The position numbers and the translations under genes were made by a program. A stretch of 64,000 nt of DNA from Bacteroidetes bacterium UBA2664 (GTDB lineage: Bacteria; Bacteroidota; Rhodothermia; Balneolales; Balneolaceae). Shown piece by piece: positions 1 through 9,945 of the stretch (position 1 is the stretch's first letter; every line of letters starts with the position of its first letter). The stretch lies in contig DEMS01000015.1 in assembly GCA_002359315.1 (NCBI GenBank), positions 1 through 64,000 of the forward strand, written 5' to 3'. A model generated the notes under the pieces. It ran no database searches. It was not told the origin of the DNA and saw only the letters and a list, made by a program, of their open reading frames with translations.

Positions 1-1630
1 CGGGTAGTTTTTAGTAGTCCCCATTCCATATGTATCAATAAACTGTTCGTCAATATAGTAGGTGGAAAAGTTTATTCTATTATCGATCCCTTCTACTTCA
101 TACCCGTTGTGGCTGCTTCCCATTGTCGGAACCAGCGAAGAGGTAGACGTATTCAAAATGCCGGAGTGCTGTAGCATCTCACTTCGGAAGGCAGGATACC
201 GATCCCTGAGTTCATCGTTCAGAGGCAGCACCATGATCTGATCTTCAGCATATCCCAGATCCTTTGTTTCAATATAATTCAACTGGTTATACACGATACC
301 GGTAGCGGCAATCAACGCCATTGAGATGGCAAACTGAAATACAACCAGTCCTTTTCGCAAGAACGCTCCAGAACCTCCTTCTATCAGTTTACCCTTCAAC
401 GTGTTCGCAGGCTTAAATCGCGAAAGCATAAAAGCTGGATAAGAACCGGCTGCTACACCCACGGCAATAATCAAACCGATATATCCTGCCAGGGTCACGG
501 GCCCAAAAAAGGCAAAAACGCTGATCTCTTTGCCTGCGATGTTGTTAAATATCGGCGTAAACAGATCGACCAGTACCAGCGCAATCACCCCGGAAATCAG
601 GCTCAGCACCACCGACTCGGTCAGAAACTGGCGGATAAGTTGGGTTCTTGCCGCACCGGCGGCTTTGCGCACACCCACTTCTTTTGCTCTGTTGATCGAA
701 CGAGCAGTCACCAGGTTCATAAAGTTGATGCAGGCGATCACAAGCACAAACAGAGCGATGATCCCAAAAATCTGAACATAACGAATATTCCCGTTCGCCT
801 GCATTTCTGACCTGAGCTGGGAATGCAGATGTATATCCAGCATCGGCTGCAACTGAATTGTGTACCAGGGATCGTCGGTCCAGTTGCGATGAATAAAATC
901 GAGCAGTTTGGCCTCGAGTGCCTCCTCTGATGTGCCCTCTTGAAGCAGAAGGTAGGTAAAGACGGGTTGAAAACCGGCAAATTGTTCGAGATTGTCGTCG
1001 GTGCTGTACAGCGAAGCCAAAAAATCGAAATGAACGTGAGAGTTCCGGGGGGGATCTTGCAGGATCCCTGTAATTTCGAATTCTGTCAGATCGCCATCTC
1101 CAAAGGGATCAACTGTCAGTGTTTTCCCCATGGGATCTTCATTCGGAAAATATTTTTGCGCTATCTGTTCGGTTATTACAATTGTATTGGGCCGTACCAA
1201 AGCTGTTCCGGGATCTCCTTCAACAAGCGGGAAACTGAACAGATCAAACACCGTTGAGTCTGCAAAAAAGAATCGTTCTTCGTAAAAACTCTTTTCTTCA
1301 TATCTAACCAGACTTTTAGTTCCCCATTTGACCAATTTTTCGAAGACGGGTGAATTCTTTTACTTCCGGAAAATCCCTTTTCATTGCCGGCCCTACAGCA
1401 AAACTCCCATTGGCGTTGGAAGGTGTACCATCTTCATTGGTACTGTACATTACACGATAGAGCTGTTCGGCATTTTGGTGAAAGCGATCATAGCTCATTT
1501 CATCATTAATAAACACACAGATGAGCAGACAGCATGCCAGCCCGATTGCCAGTCCACCGATATTGATGGCCGTAAAACCTTTGTTTCTGGCAAGATTACG
1601 AAATGCGATTTTAAAGTAGTTTTTTAGCAT
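1..1630 (-). pseudogene. FtsX/MacB-type ABC permease, frameshifted, 3' end off-window
   Basis: This is the fourth and last permease of the efflux operon. The ATG at 1630 opens with MLKNYFKIAFRNLARNKG, the same N-terminus as its three upstream paralogues, but the frame hits TAA at 1316-1318 after 104 codons (ending KIGQMGN). Dropping one base in the AAATGGGG stretch at about 1320-1330 restores an open frame (KIGQWGTKSLVRYEE) that stays open to the window edge. It keeps family segments such as INFMNLVTARSINRAKEVGVRK and LRKGLVVFQFAISMALIA. Known for the family: periplasmic MacB_PCD and FtsX membrane domains that work with an ATPase and an HlyD adaptor. Inference: either a recent inactivating indel next to homopolymers or an assembly error. 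Because the rest of the frame is intact, a sequencing error or a very young pseudogene is more likely than old decay. Confidence 0.85.
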
Positions 1631-1640
1631 AGTATTTAGC

Positions 1641-1703
1641 TTTCAGCAATCAGCCGTCAGCTTTCAGCCCGCCAATCTGACAGCTGATAGCTGACTGCTA
1701 TTT
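1641..1703. repeat. Intergenic AGCTGA-word repeat (family A), copy 1
   Basis: The spacer between two permease genes is made of TCAGC/GCTGA words in both orientations: a left arm at 1650-1668, a short loop reading CCGCCAATCTGACA, and a right arm of GCTGATAGCTGA units at 1683-1694. RNA from either strand could fold into a hairpin. It is nearly identical to the copy at 4070-4139 except that it lacks one 7-base unit (AAGCTGA). Confidence 0.8.
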
Positions 1704-4052
1704 TCATTCACTCCTCAAACTGTCTACAGGATTCGCCACCGCTGCCTTTATTGATTGCCAGCTTACCGATGCCAGAGCAATTAAAAAGGCCGTCACTCCG
1801 GCAAACAAAAAAGGTTCGATTCCGATATCAGTATGGTAATGATAACCTTGTAACCATCGGTTCGAAACGTACCATGCAACAGGGATAGCGATTACAAATC
1901 CTAGCATCACCAATTTGATGAAATCTGAGGAAAGCAGACTAATGACATTCCCTGTTGTCGCTCCCATAACTTTACGAACACCTATTTCCTTGGTTCGCTG
2001 TTCAGCCATAAACAGTGCCAGTGCGAACAGCCCCAGACAGGAGATCAGAATGCCCAGGAATGTAGCGACACGCGCAAGAGTGCCAACCAATATTTCGCTG
2101 CTATATTGCTGCTCGTATAACGCGTCCATAAAGTGATATTCAAATGGAGAGGCGGGACTAAGTTGTCCCACGGCCCGTTCAAGAGCTTCGATGGCCTGTC
2201 GGGATTGGCCAGATGCGGCACGAATGACTATTCCTTCGGCATTTTCCGGTACAGCCATAAGAATCAACGGCTTGATCTTTTCATGCATTGAGGCAAAATG
2301 GAAATCCTCGATTACTCCAATAATCGGCCCTTCCCCAAACCAAAATTCAATTTCTTTTCCGACAGGCTCATCCATCCCCATAACCTCGGCAGCGGATTCG
2401 TTAATAATATAAGCAGCACCATCAGTTGCCATTTCGGGTGAGAAATCCCTCCCTTCTTTTAGAGTGATATTCATTGTTTCAAGGAAATCATATCCTACGG
2501 ATAAAGGGGCTACTTCCACAGTCTGACCCGCCGTTTTCCCCGGCCAGCTTAAATCACCGGAGGAATCCCCAATATTGTGAGGATAATTGCTGATAAATGT
2601 TGCAGAGGTAATGCTTGACGACTGTAAAACAAGCTCTTTCAGCGTGTCCATGTTTTCGTAGAGATCACCGGAAAACGGAGACAAGATCAGGTTTTCTTTA
2701 TCGTAGCCCAGATTTTTATCCTGAATAAATTGAATCTGTTGATACACTATTATTGTTGCAATAATCAGTACTATGGAGAGTGCAAACTGGAAAACGACCA
2801 GGCCTTTTCTTAGACGTGTATTGCCGGGGCCCAGTTTGATGTTTCCTTTTAAGGTGTTCACAGGTTTCAGTGACGAAAGAAAAAATGCCGGGTAGCTTCC
2901 GGCAAGCAGTCCTGTTACGAGAGTGATTCCCAGTAATACGAAAACCATTGATGGTTGTAAGAAGGAAAGTTCAAGGCTTTTACCGGTGAGATTGTTAAAG
3001 GAAGGCAAAAGCAACTCAAACAACAGAAGGGCAGTTAGCATCGACAAACTGGCCGTTACCACCGCTTCCCCCATAAACTGGCCGGCCAAATCGAACTGTC
3101 CGGCACCACTGGTCTTGCGAATCCCTACCTCTTTTGCTCGCCGAACTGACTGCGCCGTAGCCAGGTTCATAAAGTTAATACAAGCGATAATCAGTATAAA
3201 CAAAGCGATCGCCGAAAACAGGTAAATGTAAGCCATTCTCCCACCAACCGGCTGACCGCCTACATAATGATCATAGAGATGGATGTTGGTGATTGGTTCT
3301 AAAAACAGATGATGGCTTGATTCTTCTGAAGACTGTTGGGCGATAATATTTTCAATCTTTCCATCGACAACACTTTTGTCAATCCCCGGCTTCAGCTCCA
3401 CATACGTGTAGAACGAAAACACACCCCAGCGTTGTACCCATTCCTTGCCTTGCTCAAACTTGATTTGAGGAAGTATGAAATCGAACTGAAGTGTAGAGTT
3501 TGAAGGTACATTTTCAATCACTCCTGTTACCTGGAACTCCTCGCCATCCATTCGTACTACTTTCTCCATTGGATCTTCTCCGTGGAAATAACGCTCGGCA
3601 AAGTAAGCGGAAATTACAATACTGTTGGGATTATCTAATGCCGTTTGTGGATTTCCCTGTTTCAAAGGGAATGTGAATAAGTTCAGAAAATCAGGCTCGG
3701 CATTCATTCCGTGCTCTTTTCCAGTTTCTCCGTTTACTTCCACGAGCAGCTCGCGCGGATAGGTGATTTTGGCGACCTTTTCGATTTCAGGGATCTCTTC
3801 ACGCAACACATCAGCAAGGCGTGCGGGGGTTGTTTTCCAGATTTGAATCACATCCCATTGCACCTCCGAGATTACTCTGTAGAGTCGGTCGTTTTTCTCA
3901 TGAAATCGGTCATAACTGAGTTCATCCCACACCCACAGCGTGATAAATAACATACAGACCATTCCCAGGCCAAGACCTATAATATTGATAAATGTATATC
4001 CCTTACTGCGGATTAAATTCCGAAAAGCGATTTTTAAATAGTTTTTAAGCAT
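1704..4052 (-). CDS. FtsX/MacB-family ABC transporter permease
   Basis: A 782-residue inner-membrane permease, third of four tandem paralogues. The layout is the duplicated MacB_PCD-FtsX type: an N-terminal TM near residues 20-40, a large periplasmic region, a TM block near 285-420 (IACINFMNLATAQSVRRAKEV), a second periplasmic region, and a last TM block from about 665 to the end. It ends in PVDSLRSE like its neighbours. The motif RTKEIGVRKVMGA near the last TM block matches the usual ATPase-coupling region. It is followed by the frameshifted permease and preceded by a 78-bp spacer with an AGCTGA repeat, so all four permeases probably share the single ATPase encoded at 9196-9885. Substrate unknown; family members export peptides, lipids, macrolides or lipoproteins. 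Confidence 0.9.
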   Translation of the reverse strand: MLKNYLKIAFRNLIRSKGYTFINIIGLGLGMVCMLFITLWVWDELSYDRFHEKNDRLYRVISEVQWDVIQIWKTTPARLADVLREEIPEIEKVAKITYPRELLVEVNGETGKEHGMNAEPDFLNLFTFPLKQGNPQTALDNPNSIVISAYFAERYFHGEDPMEKVVRMDGEEFQVTGVIENVPSNSTLQFDFILPQIKFEQGKEWVQRWGVFSFYTYVELKPGIDKSVVDGKIENIIAQQSSEESSHHLFLEPITNIHLYDHYVGGQPVGGRMAYIYLFSAIALFILIIACINFMNLATAQSVRRAKEVGIRKTSGAGQFDLAGQFMGEAVVTASLSMLTALLLFELLLPSFNNLTGKSLELSFLQPSMVFVLLGITLVTGLLAGSYPAFFLSSLKPVNTLKGNIKLGPGNTRLRKGLVVFQFALSIVLIIATIIVYQQIQFIQDKNLGYDKENLILSPFSGDLYENMDTLKELVLQSSSITSATFISNYPHNIGDSSGDLSWPGKTAGQTVEVAPLSVGYDFLETMNITLKEGRDFSPEMATDGAAYIINESAAEVMGMDEPVGKEIEFWFGEGPIIGVIEDFHFASMHEKIKPLILMAVPENAEGIVIRAASGQSRQAIEALERAVGQLSPASPFEYHFMDALYEQQYSSEILVGTLARVATFLGILISCLGLFALALFMAEQRTKEIGVRKVMGATTGNVISLLSSDFIKLVMLGFVIAIPVAWYVSNRWLQGYHYHTDIGIEPFLFAGVTAFLIALASVSWQSIKAAVANPVDSLRSE

Positions 4053-4069
4053 GGTTTTTGGCTTTAAGT

Positions 4070-4139
4070 TTTCATCAATCAGCCGTCAGCTTTCAGCCCG
4101 CCAATCTGACAGCTGAAAGCTGATAGCTGACTGCTATTT
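4070..4139. repeat. Intergenic AGCTGA-word repeat (family A), copy 2
   Basis: A hairpin-forming element. The left arm at 4079-4097 and the right arm at 4112-4130 match as inverted repeats at 17 of 19 positions around a 14-base loop. Counting the adjoining gene ends, 4076-4175 equals 1647-1739 except for one extra AAGCTGA unit, so spacer and gene tail were duplicated or converted together. Confidence 0.8.
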
Positions 4140-6620
4140 TCATTCACTCCTCAAACTGTCTACAGGATTCGCCACTGCTGCTTTTATGGATTGGTAACTC
4201 ACGGTCAGCCAGGCTACCACTAACACAACGAAGCCGGCCAATAAAAATATTCCGACTCCCAGATCTATTCGGTACGCAAAATCCTGCAGCCAGTTATTCA
4301 TGCCATACCAGGCGATCGGAGCGGCAAAACCAAAAGCGATCGCCACCAGTTTGGTAAATTCCTTATTTACCAGAAACAGGATACTCTGCGAGCTGGCTCC
4401 CAATACTTTACGGACGCCTATCTCTTTGGTTCTGCGTATAATCATCAGAGAGGCCAATCCAAAAAGTCCAAGGCACGCAATGATAATGGCAAGTGTAGAA
4501 CCAAAAAATACAATCTGACTCAACCGCTCTTCCTGCCGGTATTGACTGTCGACAGCCTGATCTACAAAGGTATAATTAAATGGTGATCCTGCTGCTGTCA
4601 ATGTCCAGCTTTCTTCAATTTGATTCATGAGAGCAGGAAGATCCTGAGTCGTAAATCGTAAGGAGATTCGAGGGGTCGGTGAGGCACTAAAACCAATATT
4701 TTCAATGCCACTGAATAATATGGATGGATTAATCGTTAATGCGAGGGGTTTTACATCCGTATGCAACGACTCAAAGTGAAAGTTTTCGACCAAACCTATG
4801 ATCTCATGATCTTCAAAATTAGCACCGGGCAACCGTTGGCCAATCGGATTCTCCCATCCATAATCATCTGCCATTGCCTGATTGATCAGGATAGCCCGCC
4901 GTTGATCCGATGGATTGTCAATGGAAAAATCCCGGCCTGATATAATATTGATTCCATAGGTATCTAAAAATGAGTGATCAACGATATTAAAATTGAAATA
5001 TCGTTTTCGGTCATTTTGATCTCTATAATCAGCATTGATCCAGCCCCCGGATTGTACCGGTGTAAAAGTGGATAAACTGAATAGGTCAATTCCGGGTGTG
5101 CCAGCCAATTCAGCTTCGAGACGTTCTTTAAGAAGGGATGCATCTTCGATTGTTTTCGATATTGGGGTACCGGGACCTGCATTAAAATCCGTTGATAAAA
5201 CGATTACCTGTTCTTTTTGATAACCAAGGTCCGCAGAACGCATGTGATCGAGTTGTTTTGAAATAATCATCGTGCCGGCAATTAATGCAATGGATAGCGT
5301 AAACTGAAACACGACCATCGTCTGCCGAAACAAATTTTTATCACCGGATAAATTCAATCTTCCTTTGAGTACTTCAACAGGTTTAAATCCGGATAATATA
5401 AGTGCCGGGTAAATGCCGGCGACCAGGCTGATCGCAACTGCAACGGATACGAAGAGAAAAACTATATTTCCGGATAAACGAAGCTGGAGTTCAGTTCCGG
5501 ATAGCGCGTTGAATTGAGGCAAGAGTAGCTCAGCCAATAGAATTCCAGCAAATAATGCGAAAAATGTCATCAGGAGTGCTTCACCCCAAAATTGAACCAT
5601 CAGGTTTGAGCGAGCCGCACCAATCGTTTTTCGAATTCCCACTTCTTTTGCCCGGGCGGTAGAACGGCTAATGGATAGCGTCATGAAGTTTACACAGGCT
5701 ATGAGTAGGATCAATAAGGCAATAGCACTCAAAATATAGGAGTAGATTGGATCGCTGACAGATGCAATACCTTCCGGAATATCTGTATTCAGGTGAATAT
5801 CAGTTATGGGTTGCAGGCCAACGGTATAAGTCAAATCACTTTCGCTCAATTCATCACCGTAGCGATTACCCAATTCCGTAACCATCATGGATTGTATTTT
5901 GTTATCAATTTCATCGATTTGGCTATTCTCTTTCAACAGTACGTAAGTTTCCACAGACACACTGAACCAGTTTGTTAATGCCCCGGGATTATAAATTTTA
6001 GTATCGTTTGAAAAGGGAATAAGGATGTCAAACTGAATACTGGAATTAAGGGGAGAATCTTCAGCCACGGCAACGACTGTAAAATCATTGAATGCATCTC
6101 CGATCTGGATACTAAGGGTTTGTTGGATTGGGTCATCCTCGCCAAAAAATTGTAGTGCGGTCTGCTCACTAATGACTACTGTACCGGGATTGTTAAAAAA
6201 GGAAGTTACATCTCCCCGGGTTCTGTTAAAATCGAACATCTCAAAAAATGCCGGGTCTGCCATTGTGATCGTTTCCGAAACAGATTCGGATTGAGCCGGT
6301 CGTTTCACCAGGTTAGAAAAGTTTATCAACCGGCTGGTTTTCTCTATTTCCGGAATATTATTTTCGAGTGTGGAGGCCAGTATAGGTGGAGTAACGGAAT
6401 TGAAATAAATTTCGTCATTGCCATAATCTTCGTGTACCCAAGCCCGGTACAAACGATCAGATTTGGAGTGAAATTCATCATAACTCCATTCATTATACAC
6501 ATACAATCCAATCAACAAACAGCAGGCAATGCCCACCGCCAGCCCAAATATGTTTATAAAAGAGTAGACCTTGTTCTTGAATAAGTTTCGGAAAGCGATT
6601 TTAAAGTAGTTTTTTAGCAT
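4140..6620 (-). CDS. FtsX/MacB-family ABC transporter permease
   Basis: An 826-residue permease, second of the four tandem paralogues. The N-terminus (MLKNYFKIAFRNLFKNKVYSF) and the first membrane segment (FGLAVGIACCLLIGLYVYNEW) almost copy the next gene upstream, so this pair is the most recent duplication. It has a periplasmic MacB_PCD-like region (about 60-285), a TM block near 290-430 with the FMTLSISRSTARAKEVGIRKT segment, a second periplasmic region, and a C-terminal TM block containing RRTKEIGVRKVLGAS. It ends PVDSLRSE. The spacer towards the ATPase side carries a long GTGTTAACGT hairpin; the spacer on the other side carries an AGCTGA hairpin. Expected role: inner-membrane part of a MacB-like exporter or mechanotransmission pump. 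Substrate not predictable. Confidence 0.9.
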   Translation of the reverse strand: MLKNYFKIAFRNLFKNKVYSFINIFGLAVGIACCLLIGLYVYNEWSYDEFHSKSDRLYRAWVHEDYGNDEIYFNSVTPPILASTLENNIPEIEKTSRLINFSNLVKRPAQSESVSETITMADPAFFEMFDFNRTRGDVTSFFNNPGTVVISEQTALQFFGEDDPIQQTLSIQIGDAFNDFTVVAVAEDSPLNSSIQFDILIPFSNDTKIYNPGALTNWFSVSVETYVLLKENSQIDEIDNKIQSMMVTELGNRYGDELSESDLTYTVGLQPITDIHLNTDIPEGIASVSDPIYSYILSAIALLILLIACVNFMTLSISRSTARAKEVGIRKTIGAARSNLMVQFWGEALLMTFFALFAGILLAELLLPQFNALSGTELQLRLSGNIVFLFVSVAVAISLVAGIYPALILSGFKPVEVLKGRLNLSGDKNLFRQTMVVFQFTLSIALIAGTMIISKQLDHMRSADLGYQKEQVIVLSTDFNAGPGTPISKTIEDASLLKERLEAELAGTPGIDLFSLSTFTPVQSGGWINADYRDQNDRKRYFNFNIVDHSFLDTYGINIISGRDFSIDNPSDQRRAILINQAMADDYGWENPIGQRLPGANFEDHEIIGLVENFHFESLHTDVKPLALTINPSILFSGIENIGFSASPTPRISLRFTTQDLPALMNQIEESWTLTAAGSPFNYTFVDQAVDSQYRQEERLSQIVFFGSTLAIIIACLGLFGLASLMIIRRTKEIGVRKVLGASSQSILFLVNKEFTKLVAIAFGFAAPIAWYGMNNWLQDFAYRIDLGVGIFLLAGFVVLVVAWLTVSYQSIKAAVANPVDSLRSE

Positions 6621-6633
6621 AGGTAGTGTGTTT

Positions 6634-6700
6634 AGGTGCGAACGTGTTTACGTGTTAAAGTGTTTACGTACGTTCTAACGTTAACACGTTCACACTTTGA
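6634..6700. repeat. GTGTTAACGT-type hairpin repeat (family B)
   Basis: Left arm 6636-6653 and right arm 6678-6695 match as inverted repeats at 16 of 18 positions around a 24-base loop, which itself holds further ACGT/GTTAA words. It lies between two permease genes and contains no ORF. It shares words with the elements at 9891, 10395 and 16131. Confidence 0.8.
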
Positions 6701-6710
6701 TTACGTTGAA

Positions 6711-9176
6711 TTAATCACTTCTTAAACTATCCACGGGGTTCACCAGCGTTGCTTTGACAGATTGATAACTGACCGTTAACCAGGCCACAACGACTGCAGT
6801 TATCCCCGCCAGCAAAATAATACCGGCCCCGATATCAATTCTATAGGCAAAATTTCCCAGCCATCCGGTCATAAAATACCAGGCAATGGGAACGGCGATT
6901 ACAAATGCTATTAGTACGAGTTTTGTAAACTCTTTGTTTACCAATAAAACAATACTTGATGAATTGGCTCCCAATACTTTACGAACACCTATCTCTTTCA
7001 TTCGGCGTACAATCATCAGAGACGCCAGCCCGAATAATCCAAGACAGGCTATGACAATTGCAAAAACTGTGGCGGTTGTTACGATTCTGCTGAGACGCTG
7101 CTCTTTACGATATTGAGCATCCAAAGCTTGGTCTACAAACGTAAAATCGAATGGTGTACCAAACTCAATTGCATCCCAGGCATTTTTGATCTCTGTCATG
7201 GTCCCACTGAGATCATTAGTATTCAGTTTAATAGAAAATCGCGGGACTGGAAAAGATCCCATCTGTATGAAATTGGCGCCGCTTAATAGAGTAGTGGGTG
7301 ACATCGTCAATGCAAGAGCTTCAACCGGTGTATGCAACGACTCGTAATTGAAGTTTTCAACCACGCCGATAATCTCATGGTCGTCAAATTCCGGTCCGGG
7401 CAGCCGCTCGCCAATGGGATTTTCCCAACCGAAGCTTTCAACCAGCATCTGATTTACGATTATCGCCCGCCGTAAATCAGACGAATATTCTTCAGAAAAA
7501 TTTCTGCCTTCTGTTATTGTAATGCCCATCGCAGGCAAAAAATCTGCATCTACAACGTTTCCTTGAAAGCTTCGCTGTTGTCCCTCTTCATCTTCAAATC
7601 CAAGGCTCGCCCATCCGGCGTTCTGTACAGGCGTAAAGAATGAAACGGTGAGATCCTCAACTTCTGGGTTAGAGCGTAACTTACTTTCCAGTAACTCTTT
7701 TCTTCTGACTCCCTCTTCAAAAATTTCTTCCAGTGACGTGTTTGGTGAATTGGTTAAACCGGATTCGAGCACGACGACCTGGTCTTTTTGATAACCAATA
7801 TTTTTGTTTTGAATATATTTTAATTGTTGCTGAATCGTAATCGTACCAATAATGAGAGCAATTGAAAGCGAAAACTGCATCACCACCATGATTTCCTGAA
7901 AATAGCTTTTATTTTCTGAAAGGCTTAGCCTCCCCTTTAGTACTTTTACTGGACGAAATCCCGAAAGTATGACCGCCGGATAAATACCGGCAATTAAACT
8001 GATTATTATAGCGAGAGAAACAAGTGTAAGAATTGTCTCGATCGTAAAACTCAATTCGAGTGAAGTACCGGACAGGTCATTAAAAAAAGGCAATAACAGT
8101 TCAGCAAATAATACTCCGGCTGCAAGAGCAAATGTAGCTGTCATAAGGGCCTCACCCCAGAATTGGTACATCAGATGCTGTCGGACAGCACCGAGTGTTT
8201 TCCGAATGCCGACTTCTTTGGCCCGGGAGGCCGACTTGCTGATGGATAGAGTCGTAAAGTTTACACAGGCGATCAGTAGTATAAACAGTGCTATGACAGA
8301 CAGGATGGTTGAATAGGTGGGATCACTAACAGATGCGATCTTAACAGGAAAGGCCGGGTTGAGATGAATATCAGTCAGTGGTTGGAGGCCAATAGTAAAT
8401 TCATTTTCACGAATTATATCCTCACCCAGAATTCCTCGCATCATGGATGCAATCTTAGCTTCCACTTCAGTAGAGCTTACATCATCAGACAGTAGTACAT
8501 AAGTTGAGCCGGCACCTGAGAACCAACTGCTCCGTGCCCGTTCACCCAAAAGCTGATCCATATTGTTATTAGGGATAAGTATACTATAGGTAAGGCTTGA
8601 GTTAGACGGTGCTTGCTCAATAATACCCGTGACAGTGAACTCCCGAAACTCTCCACCTGTCCGGATTGACAGATTTTTTTGCATGGGGTCCTGGTCTCCA
8701 AAAAAGCGTCTGGCTGTTTCTTCTGTTATTACCACAGATGACGGATTGTTAAAAACAGATGAAACATCGCTCTCCAAAAGGTTGAAATCAAACATCTGAA
8801 AGAATTCCCGGGTTACAACTAACACATTTTCATCAAGCGCATCAGGATGTTCAGCCGTTTGTACAAGATCATTAAAAAGGTAGATATACGTGACTTGTTC
8901 TACTTCCGGAATATTTTCAATAAGTGCAGGACCCAGTGGTAGCGGTGTGCCTGTATGCAGTTTGGACTCTCCATCACTAGCTATACTTTGAGTCCAGACT
9001 CGATAGATACTGTCAGATTTTGAATGAAAGGTATCGTAGCTCCACTCATTTTGAACGTATAGGCCAATCAGTAAACAACAGGCTATACCCACCGCCAGCC
9101 CAAAAATGTTGATGAAGGAGTAGACCTTGTTCTTGTACAGGTTTCGAATGGCGATTTTAAAGTAGTTTTTTAGCAT
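6711..9176 (-). CDS. FtsX/MacB-family ABC transporter permease
   Basis: An 821-residue inner-membrane permease, the first of four paralogues after the ATPase gene; only 19 bases separate its ATG from the ATPase stop codon. The first TM is near residues 22-42, followed by a periplasmic MacB_PCD-like region, a TM block with NFTTLSISKSASRAKEVGIRKT, a second periplasmic region, and a C-terminal TM block with MKEIGVRKVLGANSSS. It ends PVDSLRSD. It is strongly similar to the next permease (4140-6620) at both ends but diverges in the periplasmic loops, as expected if duplicated permeases changed specificity while keeping the ATPase-contact regions. Probably co-transcribed with the adaptor and the ATPase. 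Confidence 0.92.
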   Translation of the reverse strand: MLKNYFKIAIRNLYKNKVYSFINIFGLAVGIACCLLIGLYVQNEWSYDTFHSKSDSIYRVWTQSIASDGESKLHTGTPLPLGPALIENIPEVEQVTYIYLFNDLVQTAEHPDALDENVLVVTREFFQMFDFNLLESDVSSVFNNPSSVVITEETARRFFGDQDPMQKNLSIRTGGEFREFTVTGIIEQAPSNSSLTYSILIPNNNMDQLLGERARSSWFSGAGSTYVLLSDDVSSTEVEAKIASMMRGILGEDIIRENEFTIGLQPLTDIHLNPAFPVKIASVSDPTYSTILSVIALFILLIACVNFTTLSISKSASRAKEVGIRKTLGAVRQHLMYQFWGEALMTATFALAAGVLFAELLLPFFNDLSGTSLELSFTIETILTLVSLAIIISLIAGIYPAVILSGFRPVKVLKGRLSLSENKSYFQEIMVVMQFSLSIALIIGTITIQQQLKYIQNKNIGYQKDQVVVLESGLTNSPNTSLEEIFEEGVRRKELLESKLRSNPEVEDLTVSFFTPVQNAGWASLGFEDEEGQQRSFQGNVVDADFLPAMGITITEGRNFSEEYSSDLRRAIIVNQMLVESFGWENPIGERLPGPEFDDHEIIGVVENFNYESLHTPVEALALTMSPTTLLSGANFIQMGSFPVPRFSIKLNTNDLSGTMTEIKNAWDAIEFGTPFDFTFVDQALDAQYRKEQRLSRIVTTATVFAIVIACLGLFGLASLMIVRRMKEIGVRKVLGANSSSIVLLVNKEFTKLVLIAFVIAVPIAWYFMTGWLGNFAYRIDIGAGIILLAGITAVVVAWLTVSYQSVKATLVNPVDSLRSD

Positions 9177-9195
9177 TGTTATTAGCTTTCAGCTT

Positions 9196-9885
9196 TCATA
9201 CATGAAACCCTTCCTGCATATTTTCGGTCACCACATGGCCGTCAAACAGGTGAATCACACGACGAGCATAATCAGCATCGTGGGGTGAGTGAGTTACCAT
9301 CACGATGGTTGTTCCCGCTTCGTTGAGTTCGGCTAGGAGTTTCATCACTTCATCACCCCGATCAGAATCGAGATTACCGGTCGGCTCATCAGCGAGGATA
9401 AGTTTGGCATTGGCCACCACGGCCCGGGCGATGGCGACGCGCTGTTGCTGTCCACCCGAGAGTTGCTGCGGGAAATGATTTCGGCGATGCATCATACCCA
9501 TTCTTTCCAATGCCGTATCTACTTTTTCTTTGCGTTCAGCGGAATCCACACCCAGATAAAGCAATGGCAATTCCACATTTTCAAAGACAGTCAACTCATC
9601 GATCAGGTTAAAGCTCTGGAAAATAAATCCAATGTTTCCCTTTCTAAGCTGAGCTCGTTCTCTTTCTGAATGATTTGAGATCTCATGTCCCAGAAAACTG
9701 TATTCGCCTTCGGATGGGTTATCCAGCAGCCCCATAATATTCAGCAAAGTTGATTTTCCACAACCCGAAGGGCCCATAATGGCCACGAATTCCCCTTCAT
9801 TTATTTCAAGGTTCACGTTGCTCAATGCAGTGGTTTCCACTTCTTCGGTGGTGTAGACTTTTTTTAAGTTTTTGGTTTTGATCAT
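9196..9885 (-). CDS. ABC transporter ATP-binding protein (LolD/MacB type)
   Basis: A 229-residue cytoplasmic ATPase of the LolD/FtsE/MacB class. It has Walker A GPSGCGKS at 38-45, a Q-loop near FIFQSFNL (88-95), signature LSGGQQQR at 142-149, Walker B LILADEP at 162-168 and switch His in MVTHSPHD. Length and motif spacing are normal. It is the only ATPase gene beside four permeases, so it probably energises all of them. It lies downstream of the four-helix-bundle gene and the HlyD-type adaptor gene. The GTGTTAACGT repeat begins 6 bases upstream of the ATG, so this gene's leader is repeat-derived. Confidence 0.95.
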   Translation of the reverse strand: MIKTKNLKKVYTTEEVETTALSNVNLEINEGEFVAIMGPSGCGKSTLLNIMGLLDNPSEGEYSFLGHEISNHSERERAQLRKGNIGFIFQSFNLIDELTVFENVELPLLYLGVDSAERKEKVDTALERMGMMHRRNHFPQQLSGGQQQRVAIARAVVANAKLILADEPTGNLDSDRGDEVMKLLAELNEAGTTIVMVTHSPHDADYARRVIHLFDGHVVTENMQEGFHV

Positions 9886-9890
9886 GATTG

Positions 9891-9945
9891 TAAGTGTTAA
9901 CGTATTAACGTGTGTACGTTTTTACGTGTTGATGTGTTAATGATT
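9891..9945. repeat. GTGTTAACGT-type repeat (family B), left end of the candidate element
   Basis: A run of GTGTTAACG, ATTAACGTG, TACGTT and ACGTGTT words starting 6 bases before the ATPase start codon and running into the last codons of the four-helix-bundle gene. It is inverted relative to the copy at 10395-10424. Confidence 0.75.

Noticed and set aside
738..1257. Two overlapping ORFs of 80 and 105 codons on opposite strands
   Set aside because: Both lie in wrong frames of the frameshifted permease, whose true frame is open through the whole stretch.
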